A stretch of DNA of 64,000 bases from Aerococcaceae bacterium zg-1292 (GCA_016126655.1 CP065955.1:186001-250000); one strand, 5' to 3'. Counted from the stretch's first letter, positions 1-9,943 are shown. Notes: generated by a model from the sequence alone, not told the origin. Program-made: numbers and translations.

Positions 1-1
1 T

Positions 2-526
2 GGTACCATTGAAATGGCGCAAACCAATGCTGCAGGCAAAAAATTATCCGTTGGCTATGTGCCGCAAAATGTAACAGCCTTTAATGCCGGATTTCCATCG
101 ACTGTTAAAACATTAGTTGAGTCTGGGCGATATAGTAAAAATCGTTGGTTTAAAGCACTGGATGAGCATGATAAGGAGCATGTTAATCGGGCTTTAAGTG
201 CAGTTGGCATGGCGCATTTAATGCATAAAAAAATTGGAGAATTATCCGGGGGACAAAAACAACGGATTAATCTTGCCCGTGTCTTTGCGACGGACCCGGA
301 CTTTTTTGTATTAGATGAACCGACGACAGGGATGGATGTAGAATCTAGACGTTCATTTTACGATTTATTAAAACATAGCTGTGAATATCATGGGAAAGCG
401 ATTTTGATGGTGACACATGCCGATACAGAGATAGAGGGTTATTATCATCGTGAAATTCGTTTGGTCAGAGAGGAGGGTTCGCCGTGGAGATGTTTCAGTA
501 TGACTTCATCCAAAGGGCATTCTTAG
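2..526 (+). CDS. Metal ABC transporter ATP-binding protein (5' end outside window)
   Basis: This is the C-terminal part of an ABC ATPase of the zinc/manganese (ZnuC/AdcC/MntB-like) type, which would power metal import at the membrane. The frame is already open at base 2, so the start and Walker A lie upstream. Visible are the Q-loop (YVPQ), the signature [13 protein letters not shown], Walker B with [12 protein letters not shown], and the switch histidine in MVTHAD. The gene overlaps the following permease by about 40 bases, as expected for translationally coupled transporter subunits. The metal cannot be told from this fragment; assignment to a metal family rests on the partner permease. Confidence 0.85.
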   Translation, partial: GTIEMAQTNAAGKKLSVGYVPQNVTAFNAGFPSTVKTLVESGRYSKNRWFKALDEHDKEHVNRALSAVGMAHLMHKKIGELSGGQKQRINLARVFATDPDFFVLDEPTTGMDVESRRSFYDLLKHSCEYHGKAILMVTHADTEIEGYYHREIRLVREEGSPWRCFSMTSSKGHS

Positions 527-1299
527 CCGGTGGCGCTATTTCTATCATCACACCGATTTTAGGACTCTTATTAATATTACGACGTCAATCGCTCTTGGCG
601 GATACATTAGCGCATATTTCTTTAGCGGGTGTTGCGTTGGGGATGATGTTAAAAGTCAGTCCAACCTATACGACTTTGTTTGTGGTGGTTCTTTCGTCAA
701 TAATTATCGAATATTTGCGGATGGTGTACCGAGATTTTTCAGAAATTTCAGTTGCTTTAATGACAGCGACTGGAATGGCGGTAGCTTTAGTTTTAGTGAG
801 TTTGAATACCAATGCCGTGAATTTTCGTATTGAGCAATATTTATTCGGCTCGATTATTTTAATCACGAATCAAGAAGTTCGACTGTTAATAATATTAGCC
901 GTATTAATGTTGGGGTTATACATTGTATTTAGACGTCCGTTATATGTATTAACTTTCGATGAAGCCACGGCGAAAACGGCTGGCTTGCCGGTTAAGTTGA
1001 TGTCAATCATATTTTCAGTAGTGACCGGTGTCGCAATTAGTATTATGATGCCGATTGTTGGTAGCTTATTGGTATCAGCCTTAATCGTTATCCCGTCAGC
1101 GACTGCGATTAAAATATCCAATAGTTTCACCAAAACGATTATTATTGGTATACTCATAAATTTAGTGGGTATTTTTTTAGGATTGACGATGTCATATCGT
1201 TTTGATACGCCACCAGGTGCATCGATTACGTTATGTTTTGTGGTGATATTTGTGATAGTATCTGGTATCACACGTTTAAAAACGATAATCCGAAAATAA
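484..1299 (+). CDS. Metal ABC transporter permease (ABC-3 family)
   Basis: A 271-residue, very hydrophobic protein with about eight membrane segments, matching ZnuB/AdcB/MntC-type permeases that form the membrane channel for Zn2+ or Mn2+ uptake. Typical family text includes [17 protein letters not shown] near residue 37 and the [16 protein letters not shown] segment in the C-terminal half. A GTG start at 484 is preferred because GAGGAGG at 470-476 is correctly spaced from it; an ATG lies two codons later. It overlaps the ATPase gene and ends before a strong terminator. No solute-binding gene is inside the window; it would be upstream or elsewhere. Confidence 0.88.
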   Translation: MEMFQYDFIQRAFLAGGAISIITPILGLLLILRRQSLLADTLAHISLAGVALGMMLKVSPTYTTLFVVVLSSIIIEYLRMVYRDFSEISVALMTATGMAVALVLVSLNTNAVNFRIEQYLFGSIILITNQEVRLLIILAVLMLGLYIVFRRPLYVLTFDEATAKTAGLPVKLMSIIFSVVTGVAISIMMPIVGSLLVSALIVIPSATAIKISNSFTKTIIIGILINLVGIFLGLTMSYRFDTPPGASITLCFVVIFVIVSGITRLKTIIRK

Positions 1300-1308
1300 G
1301 TAAAAATG

Positions 1309-1353
1309 GCTCTAATAGTTGGTTATGATTGACCCTATTAGGGCTGTTTTTTT
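1309..1353 (+). terminator. Intrinsic terminator after the metal transporter
   Basis: GCTCTAATAG pairs with CTATTAGGGC (one G-U pair), followed by a run of eight T. It closes the transporter operon just before the IS66 insertion. Confidence 0.85.
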
Positions 1354-1454
1354 GAGATGATTCATGTGAAATGTAAGCGTCCAAAACTCAGGTATCTATT
1401 CACCGACTAAATAACCTCTTATACTAGCGGTATCACTAATTAGGAGGAAACTCA

Positions 1455-1652
1455 ATGACAAAACAAACAATTGTTCCAATCAAACATAATCCGCACCCTA
1501 TTCAACATAACAAGTATGATAATCGGAAAAATAAACCACAACTAAAGATTCGTATCCAACAGATAGAAATAACTTTTTACGATTCATTAAATTTTGAGGT
1601 TATGAGTCAACTATTAGACAAGGTACTTACTTATGGCATTGAATCTCACTGA
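1455..1652 (+). CDS. tnpA: IS66 TnpA-like accessory protein
   Basis: A 65-residue basic protein in the first position of the IS66 element, preceded by a good AGGAGG ribosome site. In IS66 this position holds TnpA, a small accessory protein needed for transposition, though this one is shorter than many. It overlaps the next gene by 20 bases in a different frame. Identification rests mainly on position and size, since the sequence itself is not distinctive. Confidence 0.7.
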   Translation: MTKQTIVPIKHNPHPIQHNKYDNRKNKPQLKIRIQQIEITFYDSLNFEVMSQLLDKVLTYGIESH

Positions 1653-1983
1653 TTTAGGACAAGTCTATCTGGTATGCGGAAAAACAGATATGCGTCAAGG
1701 GATTGATTCACTTGCCATCATCGTGAAAGAACAGTTAGCGTTAGACCCCTTTTCAGGTTCCGTCTTCTTGTTCTGCGGAACCAAAAAAGATCGTTTTAAA
1801 GCTCTTTATTGGGATGGACAAGGATTCTGGTTATTATATAAACGTTTCGGTAATGGTCGGCTTCAATGGCCGAATACCGTTGACCAAGTGGAACAACTTT
1901 CAAATCAACAAATTGAATGGCTCATGAATGGTTTTTCCATTTATCCTAAAATTAATACAGCTACCCAGCGAGATTTTTATTGA
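1633..1983 (+). CDS. tnpB: IS66 accessory protein TnpB
   Basis: A 116-residue protein with the hallmark TnpB start, VYLVCGKTDMRQGIDSLA, followed by the FLFCGTKKDRFKALYWDGQGF block. TnpB is required with TnpA and TnpC for IS66 transposition, but its biochemical role is not known. It is full length for the family. The gene lies between the overlapping tnpA and the transposase. Confidence 0.93.
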   Translation: MALNLTDLGQVYLVCGKTDMRQGIDSLAIIVKEQLALDPFSGSVFLFCGTKKDRFKALYWDGQGFWLLYKRFGNGRLQWPNTVDQVEQLSNQQIEWLMNGFSIYPKINTATQRDFY

Positions 1984-2039
1984 ATTCCGCTGGGTGCTTG
2001 TTTATAATAGACATATCACGAAAGAAAGGAGTCCTATTC

Positions 2040-3785
2040 ATGAGCAATGACCAACTATCAATCGCGTTTTTATTAGAAATAGCCGAATCATTTAGCGCTG
2101 AAAATGAAGCATTAAAAGCGGACAAAGAAGCGTTGATTGCTGAAAATGAAGCATTAAAAGCGGACAAAGAAGCGTTGATTGCTGAAAATGAAGCATTAAA
2201 AGCGGAGAAAGAAGCGTTAAAAGCGGACAAAGAAGCATTGATTGCTGAGAATGAAGCGTTAAAAGCGGAGAAAGAAGCAAGTCGTCTAGCTTATGAAAAT
2301 GAGTTGACTCTATTACGTGAACAATTACAAAGTTTAAAACAATTCATCTTTGGAAGATCTTCTGAAAAAACAGCTGTCGCAGTTGATGAATCCGGTGAAC
2401 AATTATCATTATTTGATCTCGATAAAGACAATGATGCAGCACTTCCTCAAGAAGAAAAAGAGGAAGAAACTATTACTTATAAAAGAAGAAAGCCTAAAAC
2501 AAAAGGAAAACGTCAAGCGGTATTAGACCAACTAGAATCCGTGGATATTCATCACGAACTCGAAGGAGATGCCTGTGTATGCGAGGCTTGTCAAAGTCAG
2601 TTAACTGAAATTGGGACATCTTGTTACCGCAGAGAAACAGTATTTATCCCTGCGCAATTAAAATGTTACAATCATATTCAACATGCTTACAAATGCACGC
2701 ATTGTAGTCAACAACAAGCAACAGATGTGATTGTCAAAGCACCAGTACCTAAAGCGCCGATTGAGCATAGTTTTGGGTCCGCTTCGGTCATTGCGCATAC
2801 GATCCATCAAAAATATACTTTAAAAGTGCCGAACTATCGCCAAGAAGAGGATTGGCAAAATATGGACTTACCCATTACCCGTAAAGAAATAACCAATTGG
2901 CAGATACTCGTGTGCCAATATTATTTAAGTTTTCTTTATACACTATTAATGGATCTTTTGGTGCAACAACCCATCTTACATGCGGATGAAACACCTTTTC
3001 GTGTGCTAGATAGTAAGACAGAAAAAACGTATTATTGGGTCTTACTGTCTGAAAAAGATCATCCGCAAGGAATCACCTTCTACCACCATGACCCAAGTCG
3101 CGGTGCCCACGTTATAAAGGAGCTATTAGGTGATTATAAAGGCTATTTACATTGCGATATGTATCAAGGTTATCAACAACTTCCATACGTGAAAAGCGTA
3201 GGCTGTTGGGCGCATGTAAGACGTAAGTTTTTCGAGGCAAACCCTAAAAAGGGTGTTAAAGGTCTAGCTAAAGTGGGATTAGATTACTGTGATCGACTCT
3301 TTCATTTAGAAGATAAATGGGCTGACCTATCGCCTGAAGAACGTTGTCAACAGCGTCAAGAGAAAATGTTACCTGTGATGGATGAATTCTTTAATTGGTG
3401 CCGCAACCAACGTCCACTTAAGGGATCAAAGCTTCAAAAAGCCATCGATTATGCTTTAAATCATGAAGTGGACTTTCGCACGGTGTTAGAGGATGGGCGA
3501 CTAGTGTTGTCGAACAATCTGGCAGAACGAGCGATTAAGGCTCTCGTCATGGGGAGAAAGAATTGGTTGTTTTCGAAAAGTTTTGAGGGCGCGAAATCCA
3601 ATGCGATCATCATGACAATTCTTGAGACAGCTAAGCGACATCACTTAAACACTGAGCGCTATATGGCCTATTTATTAGAGCAATTACCGAATGAACCCTT
3701 ATTCGAAAAAAATGGGGTTCTGGAGGCTTATTTGCCATGGAATGAAAATATTCAGAAATTGTTTAGAGTTTCTGAAGCAAAATAA
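2040..3785 (+). CDS. tnpC: IS66 transposase TnpC
   Basis: A 581-residue DDE transposase. The start at 2040 is chosen because AAAGGAG precedes it. Residues about 20-90 are a coiled coil built of near-identical 14-residue repeats (ENEALKADKEALIA), longer than usual for the family. A Cys-rich zinc-binding region follows (CVCEACQ, CTHC). Catalytic residues are visible in HADETPF, LHCDMYQGY and NNLAERAIK (D, D, E). The C-terminal IS66 tail is intact, so the element looks able to move. Confidence 0.95.
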   Translation: MSNDQLSIAFLLEIAESFSAENEALKADKEALIAENEALKADKEALIAENEALKAEKEALKADKEALIAENEALKAEKEASRLAYENELTLLREQLQSLKQFIFGRSSEKTAVAVDESGEQLSLFDLDKDNDAALPQEEKEEETITYKRRKPKTKGKRQAVLDQLESVDIHHELEGDACVCEACQSQLTEIGTSCYRRETVFIPAQLKCYNHIQHAYKCTHCSQQQATDVIVKAPVPKAPIEHSFGSASVIAHTIHQKYTLKVPNYRQEEDWQNMDLPITRKEITNWQILVCQYYLSFLYTLLMDLLVQQPILHADETPFRVLDSKTEKTYYWVLLSEKDHPQGITFYHHDPSRGAHVIKELLGDYKGYLHCDMYQGYQQLPYVKSVGCWAHVRRKFFEANPKKGVKGLAKVGLDYCDRLFHLEDKWADLSPEERCQQRQEKMLPVMDEFFNWCRNQRPLKGSKLQKAIDYALNHEVDFRTVLEDGRLVLSNNLAERAIKALVMGRKNWLFSKSFEGAKSNAIIMTILETAKRHHLNTERYMAYLLEQLPNEPLFEKNGVLEAYLPWNENIQKLFRVSEAK

Positions 3786-3793
3786 GACATTTT

Positions 3794-3840
3794 AATCCCC
3801 CAATCTACTGAAAATTATTTCATATCGATTGGGGGATTTT
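3794..3840 (+). terminator. Hairpin at the right end of IS66
   Basis: AATCCCCCAATC pairs perfectly with GATTGGGGGATT and is followed by TTTT. It ends tnpC transcription and may limit read-through in both directions. Confidence 0.8.
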
Positions 3841-3900
3841 CAATATACTTGGTTATTGGACGCTTACTGTGAAATTATCTGTGGTCACACTATATTTTAT

Positions 3901-4200
3901 TCTGGCTCGTTCGGGCAGCCTTGACAACCACTTCAAAAGGCCCCTGCGTTAGCTACTCGCACTTCGGTGCCTTTCTAATCTGGCTCGTTCGGGTTGACTC
4001 AGCGTCCACTTCGCATAGCTTTTGTAGTGCTTATGCACTTCTACGACCTCTGCTCCAGTGGTCTGAGTCAGGGCACCCTCTCTCACACCGTGTTCTCCAG
4101 TGGCTCAGGGCAGAACGCCCTCTCTCGCACTATGTTTTCTTCTAGTTCGCTTGAGTAGCCTTAGCCTCTACTTGACAAGTATCCTCTGTGCGATACCATT
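3901..4200 (-). repeat. Structured repeat locus A: one unit nested inside another, plus a decayed unit
   Basis: Read on the minus strand this block holds the same 115-120 bp element seen at seven other places. A full unit (about 3978-4087) sits inside a second unit whose 5' part is at about 4088-4138 and 3' part at about 3901-3977; joining the two flanking parts recreates the order seen in the copy at 46427. The inner unit has paired arms GACTCAG and CTGAGTC. A degenerate 3' half lies at about 4140-4200. This is the only locus on the strand opposite to its downstream gene. Base composition is clearly more GC-rich than the surroundings. Confidence 0.8.
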
Positions 4201-4360
4201 TTCCTTTTGAGCGCCCCCATGCATGCGTCAGTACACCGGCGAAGTTTTTTCTCTAGGTAGGCGCCTACATGCTCGAACAATGTTAATTCTGCAGTTTGAA
4301 ATGTGTTCAAGTGTTTAAAAATATGGTAAAATGATGGGGATACATGAGAGGAGTGCTTTT

Positions 4361-5185
4361 GTGGAACAAACATTGTCCCCAATACAGTATGCGCAATTGA
4401 AAAAATTGCTGCAGTATCACGATTATGTGGCGATTAGCCGCGACATTCAGCAGGAAAAATTGTCGCTGGATTCGCGTTTTATGTTGTGCTTAGAATTAGC
4501 ACAAGCCATCATGATGGTGAATATACCAAAAGTAAATGAGTTATCAAAACGTATCGGCACGGATGCTTTCGTAGCCGATTCATTATCAAAACAAAAATCT
4601 TATTGCTATTTACAAGCAATGACGATAAAATTAATACGCCGTGAATATAGTGATTATTTACGTGGCTTAACGCCATTACTGGTTGATGTGCTCAGAGTGC
4701 TTATTGAGCATGACTTTTTGCCAACGTTATCCCAATATATGGAGCCAGTAGAAAAAGAAACGGAACAAGGCGATAAACTTTATCGCGGTATCCAATGGTC
4801 CAAAGGAAAAATTGAAGCCGATGATAATCTAATCCGTCGTGCATGGCAAAAATATTATGGCGATTATTTCAACTATGACCATTATGTCAGTTCAAGTCAT
4901 CTTATCAAACTTATCGAAACCTATTCTAAAAACTCCCAAATCATTGAATTAACTGCAACTATCCGTCAAATTGAAAAGTATTTACGCAATCTCGTAGCAC
5001 ATGAAGTTGTCTATGTGGATGAAGCTTTTTTTCAAGCACGTATCGGCTATTCGCCACAACAAGTGCATCAGTTATTAATACAGTTATTTAATGTGGCAGG
5101 GATGACCGATGACAAACAATTATATAGTATTAAAGGGTTGAATAATACGTTAAATCAATATTTAGATACACAGATAAATGAATGA
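4361..5185 (+). CDS. Orphan HEPN-domain protein resembling the Csm6 C-terminus
   Basis: The 274-residue product carries a clear HEPN signature RX4H, RNLVAH, at R209-H214. The surrounding text ([16 protein letters not shown], then [13 protein letters not shown]) resembles the C-terminal RNase domain of the type III CRISPR protein Csm6. HEPN proteins are typically metal-independent RNases. No CARF sensor domain and no cas genes or CRISPR array are in the window. GTG at 4361 is preferred as start because GAGAGGAG is seven bases upstream; ATG at 4331 is the in-frame alternative. It sits 20 bases before murA and may share its transcript. The Csm6 link is by recognition of motif and spacing, not a search. 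Confidence 0.65.
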   Translation: MEQTLSPIQYAQLKKLLQYHDYVAISRDIQQEKLSLDSRFMLCLELAQAIMMVNIPKVNELSKRIGTDAFVADSLSKQKSYCYLQAMTIKLIRREYSDYLRGLTPLLVDVLRVLIEHDFLPTLSQYMEPVEKETEQGDKLYRGIQWSKGKIEADDNLIRRAWQKYYGDYFNYDHYVSSSHLIKLIETYSKNSQIIELTATIRQIEKYLRNLVAHEVVYVDEAFFQARIGYSPQQVHQLLIQLFNVAGMTDDKQLYSIKGLNNTLNQYLDTQINE

Positions 5186-5205
5186 ATTCAGTTAGGAGAC
5201 AAACA

Positions 5206-6462
5206 ATGAAAAAATTAGTGATTCGTGGAGGTAAACCGTTAAAGGGAGAAATCACAATCAATGGTGCGAAAAATAGTGTGGTGGCATTAATTCCAGCGGC
5301 CATCATGGCGAATTCAGAAGTTGTATTAGAAGGTGTGCCGGATATTCAAGATGTTCACTCATTAATTGATATTTTAGGCGACTTCAATGTTAAAACACAT
5401 TTTGAAAACAATGTATTGAGAATTGATCCGAGTGAAATCATTTCTATTCCAATGCCAACAGGTAAGATTCAAAGTTTACGTGCATCTTATTATTTTATGG
5501 GCGCGACATTAACACGTTTTGGTGAAGGTGTTATTGGCTTACCGGGTGGTTGTTTCTTAGGGCCGCGTCCGATTGACCAACATATTAAAGCTTTCCGTTC
5601 ATTAGGTGCTCAAGTCAACGATGAGTACGGTGTAGTCACGCTAACAACGCCGAATGGTTTAGAAGGTACACGTATTTATATGGATGTGGTATCCGTTGGT
5701 GCAACCATCAATGCGATTTTAGCGTCTGTGCGTGCGAAAGGCCGTACGATTATTGAAAATGCAGCGCGCGAGCCAGAAATTATTGATGTGGTTACTTTAT
5801 TAAATAAAATGGGTGCGAAAATTCGTGGTGCCGGTACCAGTGAAATTCGTATCGATGGCGTGGAAGAATTAAATGGTGTGACACATACGATTATTCCTGA
5901 CCGCATTGAAGCAGGAACCTATATTACTGCTGCTGTTGCAATGGGGGATGGTGTCCGTATCAATAATGTTATCTACGAACATTTAGAAAGTTTTATCTCA
6001 AAACTTATTGAAATGGGTGTTAAGATGGAAATTATGGAGGACAGTATTTATGTTCATCCAGTAGAAAAATTAAAAATGGTCAGTATTAAAACATTGCCAT
6101 ATCCTGGTTTTGCGACAGATTTACAACAGCCGATGACACCGTTGATGGTGATTGCTCAAGGTCATGGAACGATTATTGATACGATTTATCCACAACGCGT
6201 TAAGCATATCCCGGAATTGAATCGTATGGGGGCTAATATTCGTGTGGATGGCGATATGATTCGTATGGAAGGACCAAGTCAATTGACAGGAACGCACGTT
6301 AAAGCCAGTGATTTACGTGCCGGAGCTTGTTTAGTGATTGCAGGATTGATTGCTGAAGGTGAAACGGTGATTACTGGTGTGGACAATATTTTACGTGGAT
6401 ATACCAATATTGTTGGGAAACTGCAAGAAGTTGGCGCAGATATTGAAATGATTGAAGATTAA
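5206..6462 (+). CDS. murA: UDP-N-acetylglucosamine 1-carboxyvinyltransferase
   Basis: MurA transfers enolpyruvate from PEP to UDP-GlcNAc, the first committed step of peptidoglycan synthesis in the cytoplasm. The 418-residue protein is full length and starts [14 protein letters not shown] after a GGAG ribosome site, not at the earlier in-frame ATG at 5182. The catalytic cysteine is C116 in [11 protein letters not shown], so it should be of the fosfomycin-sensitive type. INGAKNSVV near the start contains the conserved substrate-binding Lys-Asn. Many Firmicutes carry two copies; which paralogue this is cannot be told here. Confidence 0.96.
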   Translation: MKKLVIRGGKPLKGEITINGAKNSVVALIPAAIMANSEVVLEGVPDIQDVHSLIDILGDFNVKTHFENNVLRIDPSEIISIPMPTGKIQSLRASYYFMGATLTRFGEGVIGLPGGCFLGPRPIDQHIKAFRSLGAQVNDEYGVVTLTTPNGLEGTRIYMDVVSVGATINAILASVRAKGRTIIENAAREPEIIDVVTLLNKMGAKIRGAGTSEIRIDGVEELNGVTHTIIPDRIEAGTYITAAVAMGDGVRINNVIYEHLESFISKLIEMGVKMEIMEDSIYVHPVEKLKMVSIKTLPYPGFATDLQQPMTPLMVIAQGHGTIIDTIYPQRVKHIPELNRMGANIRVDGDMIRMEGPSQLTGTHVKASDLRAGACLVIAGLIAEGETVITGVDNILRGYTNIVGKLQEVGADIEMIED

Positions 6463-6561
6463 TAAGTCGATTCGGTTGGGCAAAATGGGGAGAGAGGTAT
6501 TAACAACACCTTTCATCGAATTGTCCAACCATTTTGTAGAGAAAAGAAAGCGAGTGATAGT

Positions 6562-7878
6562 ATGTCAGATGCATTCTCATTAGAAACCTTAATGAACAGT
6601 GAGGTTAAACAATTATATGCCTACGCTAGAGAATTAGAAATTCCTAACTTTAGTCAATTAAGTAAAAAAGAATTAGCATTAGCCGTGATGCGTACGCAGG
6701 AAGAAAAACAAGGCTTTTACTATGTAGAAGGAGTATTGGACATTATTTCTAATGAAGGTTTTGGCTTTTTAAGACCGATTAACTTCTCACCGAGTCATGA
6801 AGATATCTATATTTCCAGCTCACAAATTCGCCGATTCGAGTTAAGAAATGGCGATAAAGTAGCTGGTCCTGCGCGACCGCCCAAGGCGAGTGAGCGTTAT
6901 TCAGGCTTAATGCAAGTCAGTTCAGTCAATGGTAAAGACCCTGAAGAAGCAAAAAATCGTGACCATTTTCCGAGTTTGACGGCGATTTATCCAGACCGTC
7001 AAATCAAGTTGGAGTATGATGCGAAAAAAACAGCCAACCGGATGATAGATTTAATTGCTCCGATTGGTTTTGGTCAGCGAGGGATTATCGTGTCGCCGCC
7101 TAAAGCCGGTAAGACAACGGTTTTAAAAGAATTAGCCAATGGAATAAAGACAAATTATCCCGATACCGAGTTGTTGGTGCTGTTAATTGATGAGCGGCCA
7201 GAAGAAGTGACCGATATCGAGCGCAGTGTAGACGGCGAAGTGGTGTATTCAACCTTTGACCAGCGTCCTGAAAACCATGTTCGTATTACAGAACTTGTAT
7301 TAGAACGCGCGATGCGTCTGGTGGAAGATGGTCGGGATGTAATTATTTTAATGGATAGTATGACCCGTTTGGCGCGTGCCTATAACTTGGTCGTGAAGCC
7401 GAGTGGTCGTACATTAAGTGGTGGTGTTGACCCTGCAGCCTTTTACTTACCAAAACGTTTCTTTGGTGCGGCGCGTAATGTTGAAAATGGCGGCTCGTTG
7501 ACGATTTTAGCCACCGCCTTAGTTGATACCGGAAGCCGTATGGATGATGTTATCTATGAAGAGTTTAAAGGAACGGGTAATATGGAGTTACATTTATCAC
7601 GTCAATGGGCAGAACGACGATTATTCCCAGCGGTAGATATTTTACGTTCCGGTACGCGTAAAGAAGAATTATTAATGCCGAAAGAAAAACTCGAACAAAT
7701 TTGGCGCTTACGTAATTTAATGGGTGAGGATGTCTTTAATTATACGCAACAAGTTATCGAATTATTGCATCGTACCGAAACAAATGAAGCGGCCTTTACT
7801 CAATTAGAAGCCTTTTTAGAAGCGGTCTCTCCGACCAAGAAAGTAACAACTAAGCGCACGACGAGAAAGAGTGTGTAA
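6562..7878 (+). CDS. rho: Transcription termination factor Rho
   Basis: A 438-residue RNA-dependent ATPase and helicase that releases RNA polymerase. In order: an N-terminal Rho-N helix bundle ([16 protein letters not shown]), a cold-shock-like RNA-binding fold ([19 protein letters not shown]), Walker A at about residue 180 ([10 protein letters not shown]), Walker B ([16 protein letters not shown]) and the Q/R-loop region [21 protein letters not shown]. Length and motifs are normal. The 99-base gap from murA holds only small inverted repeats such as GGTTGG with CCAACC. The following gene starts two bases after its stop. Confidence 0.97.
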   Translation: MSDAFSLETLMNSEVKQLYAYARELEIPNFSQLSKKELALAVMRTQEEKQGFYYVEGVLDIISNEGFGFLRPINFSPSHEDIYISSSQIRRFELRNGDKVAGPARPPKASERYSGLMQVSSVNGKDPEEAKNRDHFPSLTAIYPDRQIKLEYDAKKTANRMIDLIAPIGFGQRGIIVSPPKAGKTTVLKELANGIKTNYPDTELLVLLIDERPEEVTDIERSVDGEVVYSTFDQRPENHVRITELVLERAMRLVEDGRDVIILMDSMTRLARAYNLVVKPSGRTLSGGVDPAAFYLPKRFFGAARNVENGGSLTILATALVDTGSRMDDVIYEEFKGTGNMELHLSRQWAERRLFPAVDILRSGTRKEELLMPKEKLEQIWRLRNLMGEDVFNYTQQVIELLHRTETNEAAFTQLEAFLEAVSPTKKVTTKRTTRKSV

Positions 7879-7879
7879 G

Positions 7880-8329
7880 ATGGCAAAACAGACGAAAACA
7901 AATGTGATGCGGTGGCTGGAAACCGCTGGCATCGTCTATCAGGAACATCAACAATTGAATGGCAAATCACCCAATGGCAGCCCGATTTATAAGACGTTGG
8001 TGACCGTAGGAAAGTCAAAAGCGCATTATGTCTTTGTGATTCCCATTGACCGCTCGCTAGATTTGAAAAAAGCGGCGAAAGCAGTGGGCGAAAAATCTAT
8101 TGAGATGATTAAAGAAAAAGAATTACTGCCGTTAACAGGCTACGTACATGGAGGTTGCTCTCCAATCGGCATGAAAAAACAGTTTCAGACGGTCTTTGAT
8201 GCGTCAGCTCAAGAGACGCAGCGATTGATTTTTAGCGCCGGAAAAGTAGGCGTGTCGGTTGAATTGGATGTTCATACGTTTGCCGAACATTTTCCATTAG
8301 TGTTTGCGGATGTCGCAACGGCCGAATAA
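7880..8329 (+). CDS. ybaK: Cys-tRNA(Pro)/Cys-tRNA(Cys) deacylase, YbaK/EbsC family
   Basis: A 149-residue protein of the YbaK/ProX-like editing family, which hydrolyses mischarged Cys-tRNA(Pro). Recognisable features are KTLVTVGKSKAHYVFVIPID with the conserved core lysine region, and GYVHGGCSPIGMKKQF near residue 95. ATG at 7880 is taken as the start; a GTG nine bases earlier would overlap rho. Almost no gap separates it from rho, so the two are probably co-transcribed. Confidence 0.9.
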   Translation: MAKQTKTNVMRWLETAGIVYQEHQQLNGKSPNGSPIYKTLVTVGKSKAHYVFVIPIDRSLDLKKAAKAVGEKSIEMIKEKELLPLTGYVHGGCSPIGMKKQFQTVFDASAQETQRLIFSAGKVGVSVELDVHTFAEHFPLVFADVATAE

Positions 8330-8372
8330 TGTGGTCTGTCTAAATTGAATAAAAGAAAAAGGAATTAGTAGT

Positions 8373-9050
8373 ATGTTGAATGAAATGATGCATCGCCCGA
8401 TAGTGATGCAAGAATTAGTAGCGTATATGAGAAAGGCGCAGTTATCCTTTGACGGGATGCTTGGTGAGATTGAAGCGTATGCCAATGAGCGAGGTATTCC
8501 GGTGATTCCGCACGAAACAGCTAAGTTCATTGACTTTTTCTGTGCGACGATTGAACCGAAACAAATATTAGAAATTGGTACAGCGATTGGTTTTTCAGCC
8601 AGCTTAATGGCGCAGCATTTACAAGCGGATGGTCACTTAACGACGATTGACCGCTATGCGTTAATGTATGAGCGAGCAAAAGAAAATTTTGTTAAGATGG
8701 GCTTATCTGACCGGGTGACTTTGATTGAAGGAGATGCTGTGGATGTATTGCCGACATTAGAAGGACCGTATGATTTGATTTTTATGGATAGCGCCAAAGC
8801 AAAATACATTGATTTTTACCCTGAGTGTATGCGATTATTGAAAATGGGTGGCGTATTGATAATCGATGATATTTTTCAAGGGGGTACGATTTTAGACGAG
8901 GAGAGCGAGCGTCCAAAACGGGTGCGTAAAATCCATCGCAAACTTAATGAATTGCTCGATACTGTCCTACAAGATAAATCGCATCGTTCATGCCTGGTAC
9001 CACTAGGAGATGGTATATTGATGGTGCGCAAAGAAAGTGATGTAGCGTAG
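8373..9050 (+). CDS. trmR: SAM-dependent O-methyltransferase, TrmR (YrrM)-like
   Basis: A 225-residue class I methyltransferase. The SAM-binding motif is ILEIGTAIGFSA near residue 66, the acidic motif TTIDRYALMYERA follows, and YDLIFMDSAKAKYIDFYP with LIIDDIFQGG match the metal-dependent O-methyltransferase family. In Firmicutes this subfamily includes TrmR, which methylates 5-hydroxyuridine at tRNA position 34; catechol-type methyltransferases are the alternative. It is the last gene of the murA-rho stretch and ends before a terminator. Confidence 0.75.
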   Translation: MLNEMMHRPIVMQELVAYMRKAQLSFDGMLGEIEAYANERGIPVIPHETAKFIDFFCATIEPKQILEIGTAIGFSASLMAQHLQADGHLTTIDRYALMYERAKENFVKMGLSDRVTLIEGDAVDVLPTLEGPYDLIFMDSAKAKYIDFYPECMRLLKMGGVLIIDDIFQGGTILDEESERPKRVRKIHRKLNELLDTVLQDKSHRSCLVPLGDGILMVRKESDVA

Positions 9051-9081
9051 TGGCGCTGACATTGCGTTAGAGAAAATAAAC

Positions 9082-9118
9082 AAGCCTATGATGCATTACT
9101 GCTAATCATAGGCTTTTT
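9082..9118 (+). terminator. Intrinsic terminator between convergent genes
   Basis: AAGCCTATGAT pairs with ATCATAGGCTT followed by TTTTT; the complement also ends in a short T run, so it may serve the converging gene on the minus strand as well. Confidence 0.85.
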
Positions 9119-9127
9119 AAATATCGT

Positions 9128-9637
9128 TTACTCACTTACTCGTTCGAATGAATGATTAAATGCGTCGACGAGGTGATTATTTTCTGCTAATTTCAGCTTG
9201 AATAATTGAGTACCGTCTACTGAAATGAACAGTGTTCCATCAACAAGTTCATAGTGCGGCGCTCGAGAACTTAGCGCAACTAAAGGATAATTACCGAGTG
9301 GTTTATTGGCAAAAGACATCTGCCATATTGCCTCGGGCGCTGATTCTTTTGACGTATCGGCTTGCGTATCAATTTTACCGACGCGCTGAGCGTTAGATGT
9401 CATCTGAATAGCGACCGAAAGTATGGTTTCATGATACTTATCGTTGGAAGTATCTTTTGATAGATTGAGTACCATCTCAAAATAATTTTCCTCGAGTATA
9501 ATGCCTTGGACTTGGGATTCGCCTTTGAGTGTATAAGTGCCATAATAATCTGCCACTGATTCTTCTGCGTGTGCGATTACACCAACGCTTAGGCTTAGAA
9601 ACAATACGACGATGAGTTGGATAACTGTTTTTCTCAT
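9128..9637 (-). CDS. Small secreted protein of unknown function
   Basis: A 169-residue product with a clear signal peptide (basic MRK start, hydrophobic IQLIVVLFLSLSVGVIAHA, cleavage likely after AHA). The mature part, YYGTYTLKGESQVQGIILE and onward, looks like a compact beta-rich domain with repeated strand-like segments, but I do not recognise the family. There is no lipobox cysteine and no anchor motif, so it is probably released or held by a partner. It is convergent with the methyltransferase gene and divergent from the lanthipeptide cluster. Confidence 0.6.
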   Translation of the reverse strand: MRKTVIQLIVVLFLSLSVGVIAHAEESVADYYGTYTLKGESQVQGIILEENYFEMVLNLSKDTSNDKYHETILSVAIQMTSNAQRVGKIDTQADTSKESAPEAIWQMSFANKPLGNYPLVALSSRAPHYELVDGTLFISVDGTQLFKLKLAENNHLVDAFNHSFERVSE

Positions 9638-9867
9638 ATTATTTTCCCTCCGATTTTTTGCTTCCGCTTCAATGATTATGGGCTGTTGTATTTATGACAT
9701 CATAGATTATGTACTAGTTCGTGTTCTTAAAGAAATTATCCTCCTTTCCTTTTTATCACTTTATGGAGTGCCTCTTAATTTAATTCTAATGTTTTTTGCT
9801 AATTGTCAACCTTGTTTAGTAAAATTTTCATCTGATGCTACAAAATTAAAAAAAGATAAAAATCCCC
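9638..9867 (+). other. Intergenic DNA, no gene seen
   Basis: AT-rich spacer between the secreted-protein gene and the lanthipeptide promoter. An 89-codon frame crosses it but starts antisense inside the signal-peptide region, lacks a convincing ribosome site and has no recognisable domain, so it is not called. Confidence 0.6.
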
Positions 9868-9895
9868 TTGAAAACAGATAAAAATATGGTAAGAT
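9868..9895 (+). promoter_or_regulatory. Promoter of the lanthipeptide cluster
   Basis: TTGAAA at 9868-9873, a 16-base spacer and an extended -10, TGGTAAGAT, with TAAGAT at 9890-9895. It lies about 50 bases before the precursor gene. No regulator gene is adjacent. Confidence 0.65.
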
Positions 9896-9943
9896 GTTTT
9901 TAAGCGTTATTTACATCATTGAATAGAAGCGAGGGGGATTAAC

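Larger units (their letters stand above)
1373..3867 (+). mobile_element. Complete IS66-family insertion sequence, 2495 bp
   Basis: Terminal inverted repeats begin GTAAGCGTCCAA on the left and end TTGGACGCTTAC on the right. The element is flanked by a perfect 8-bp direct repeat, TGTGAAAT, at 1365-1372 and 3868-3875, the duplication size known for IS66. It carries the three usual genes in order with overlaps and a terminator inside the right end. The perfect target duplication and open frames suggest a recent, intact insertion. It landed between the metal-transporter terminator and a cluster of structured repeats. Confidence 0.95.

Noticed and set aside
9612..9881. 89-codon plus-strand hydrophobic frame between the secreted protein and the lanthipeptide promoter
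   Set aside because: Starts antisense to a signal peptide, lacks a ribosome site and overlaps the promoter region.
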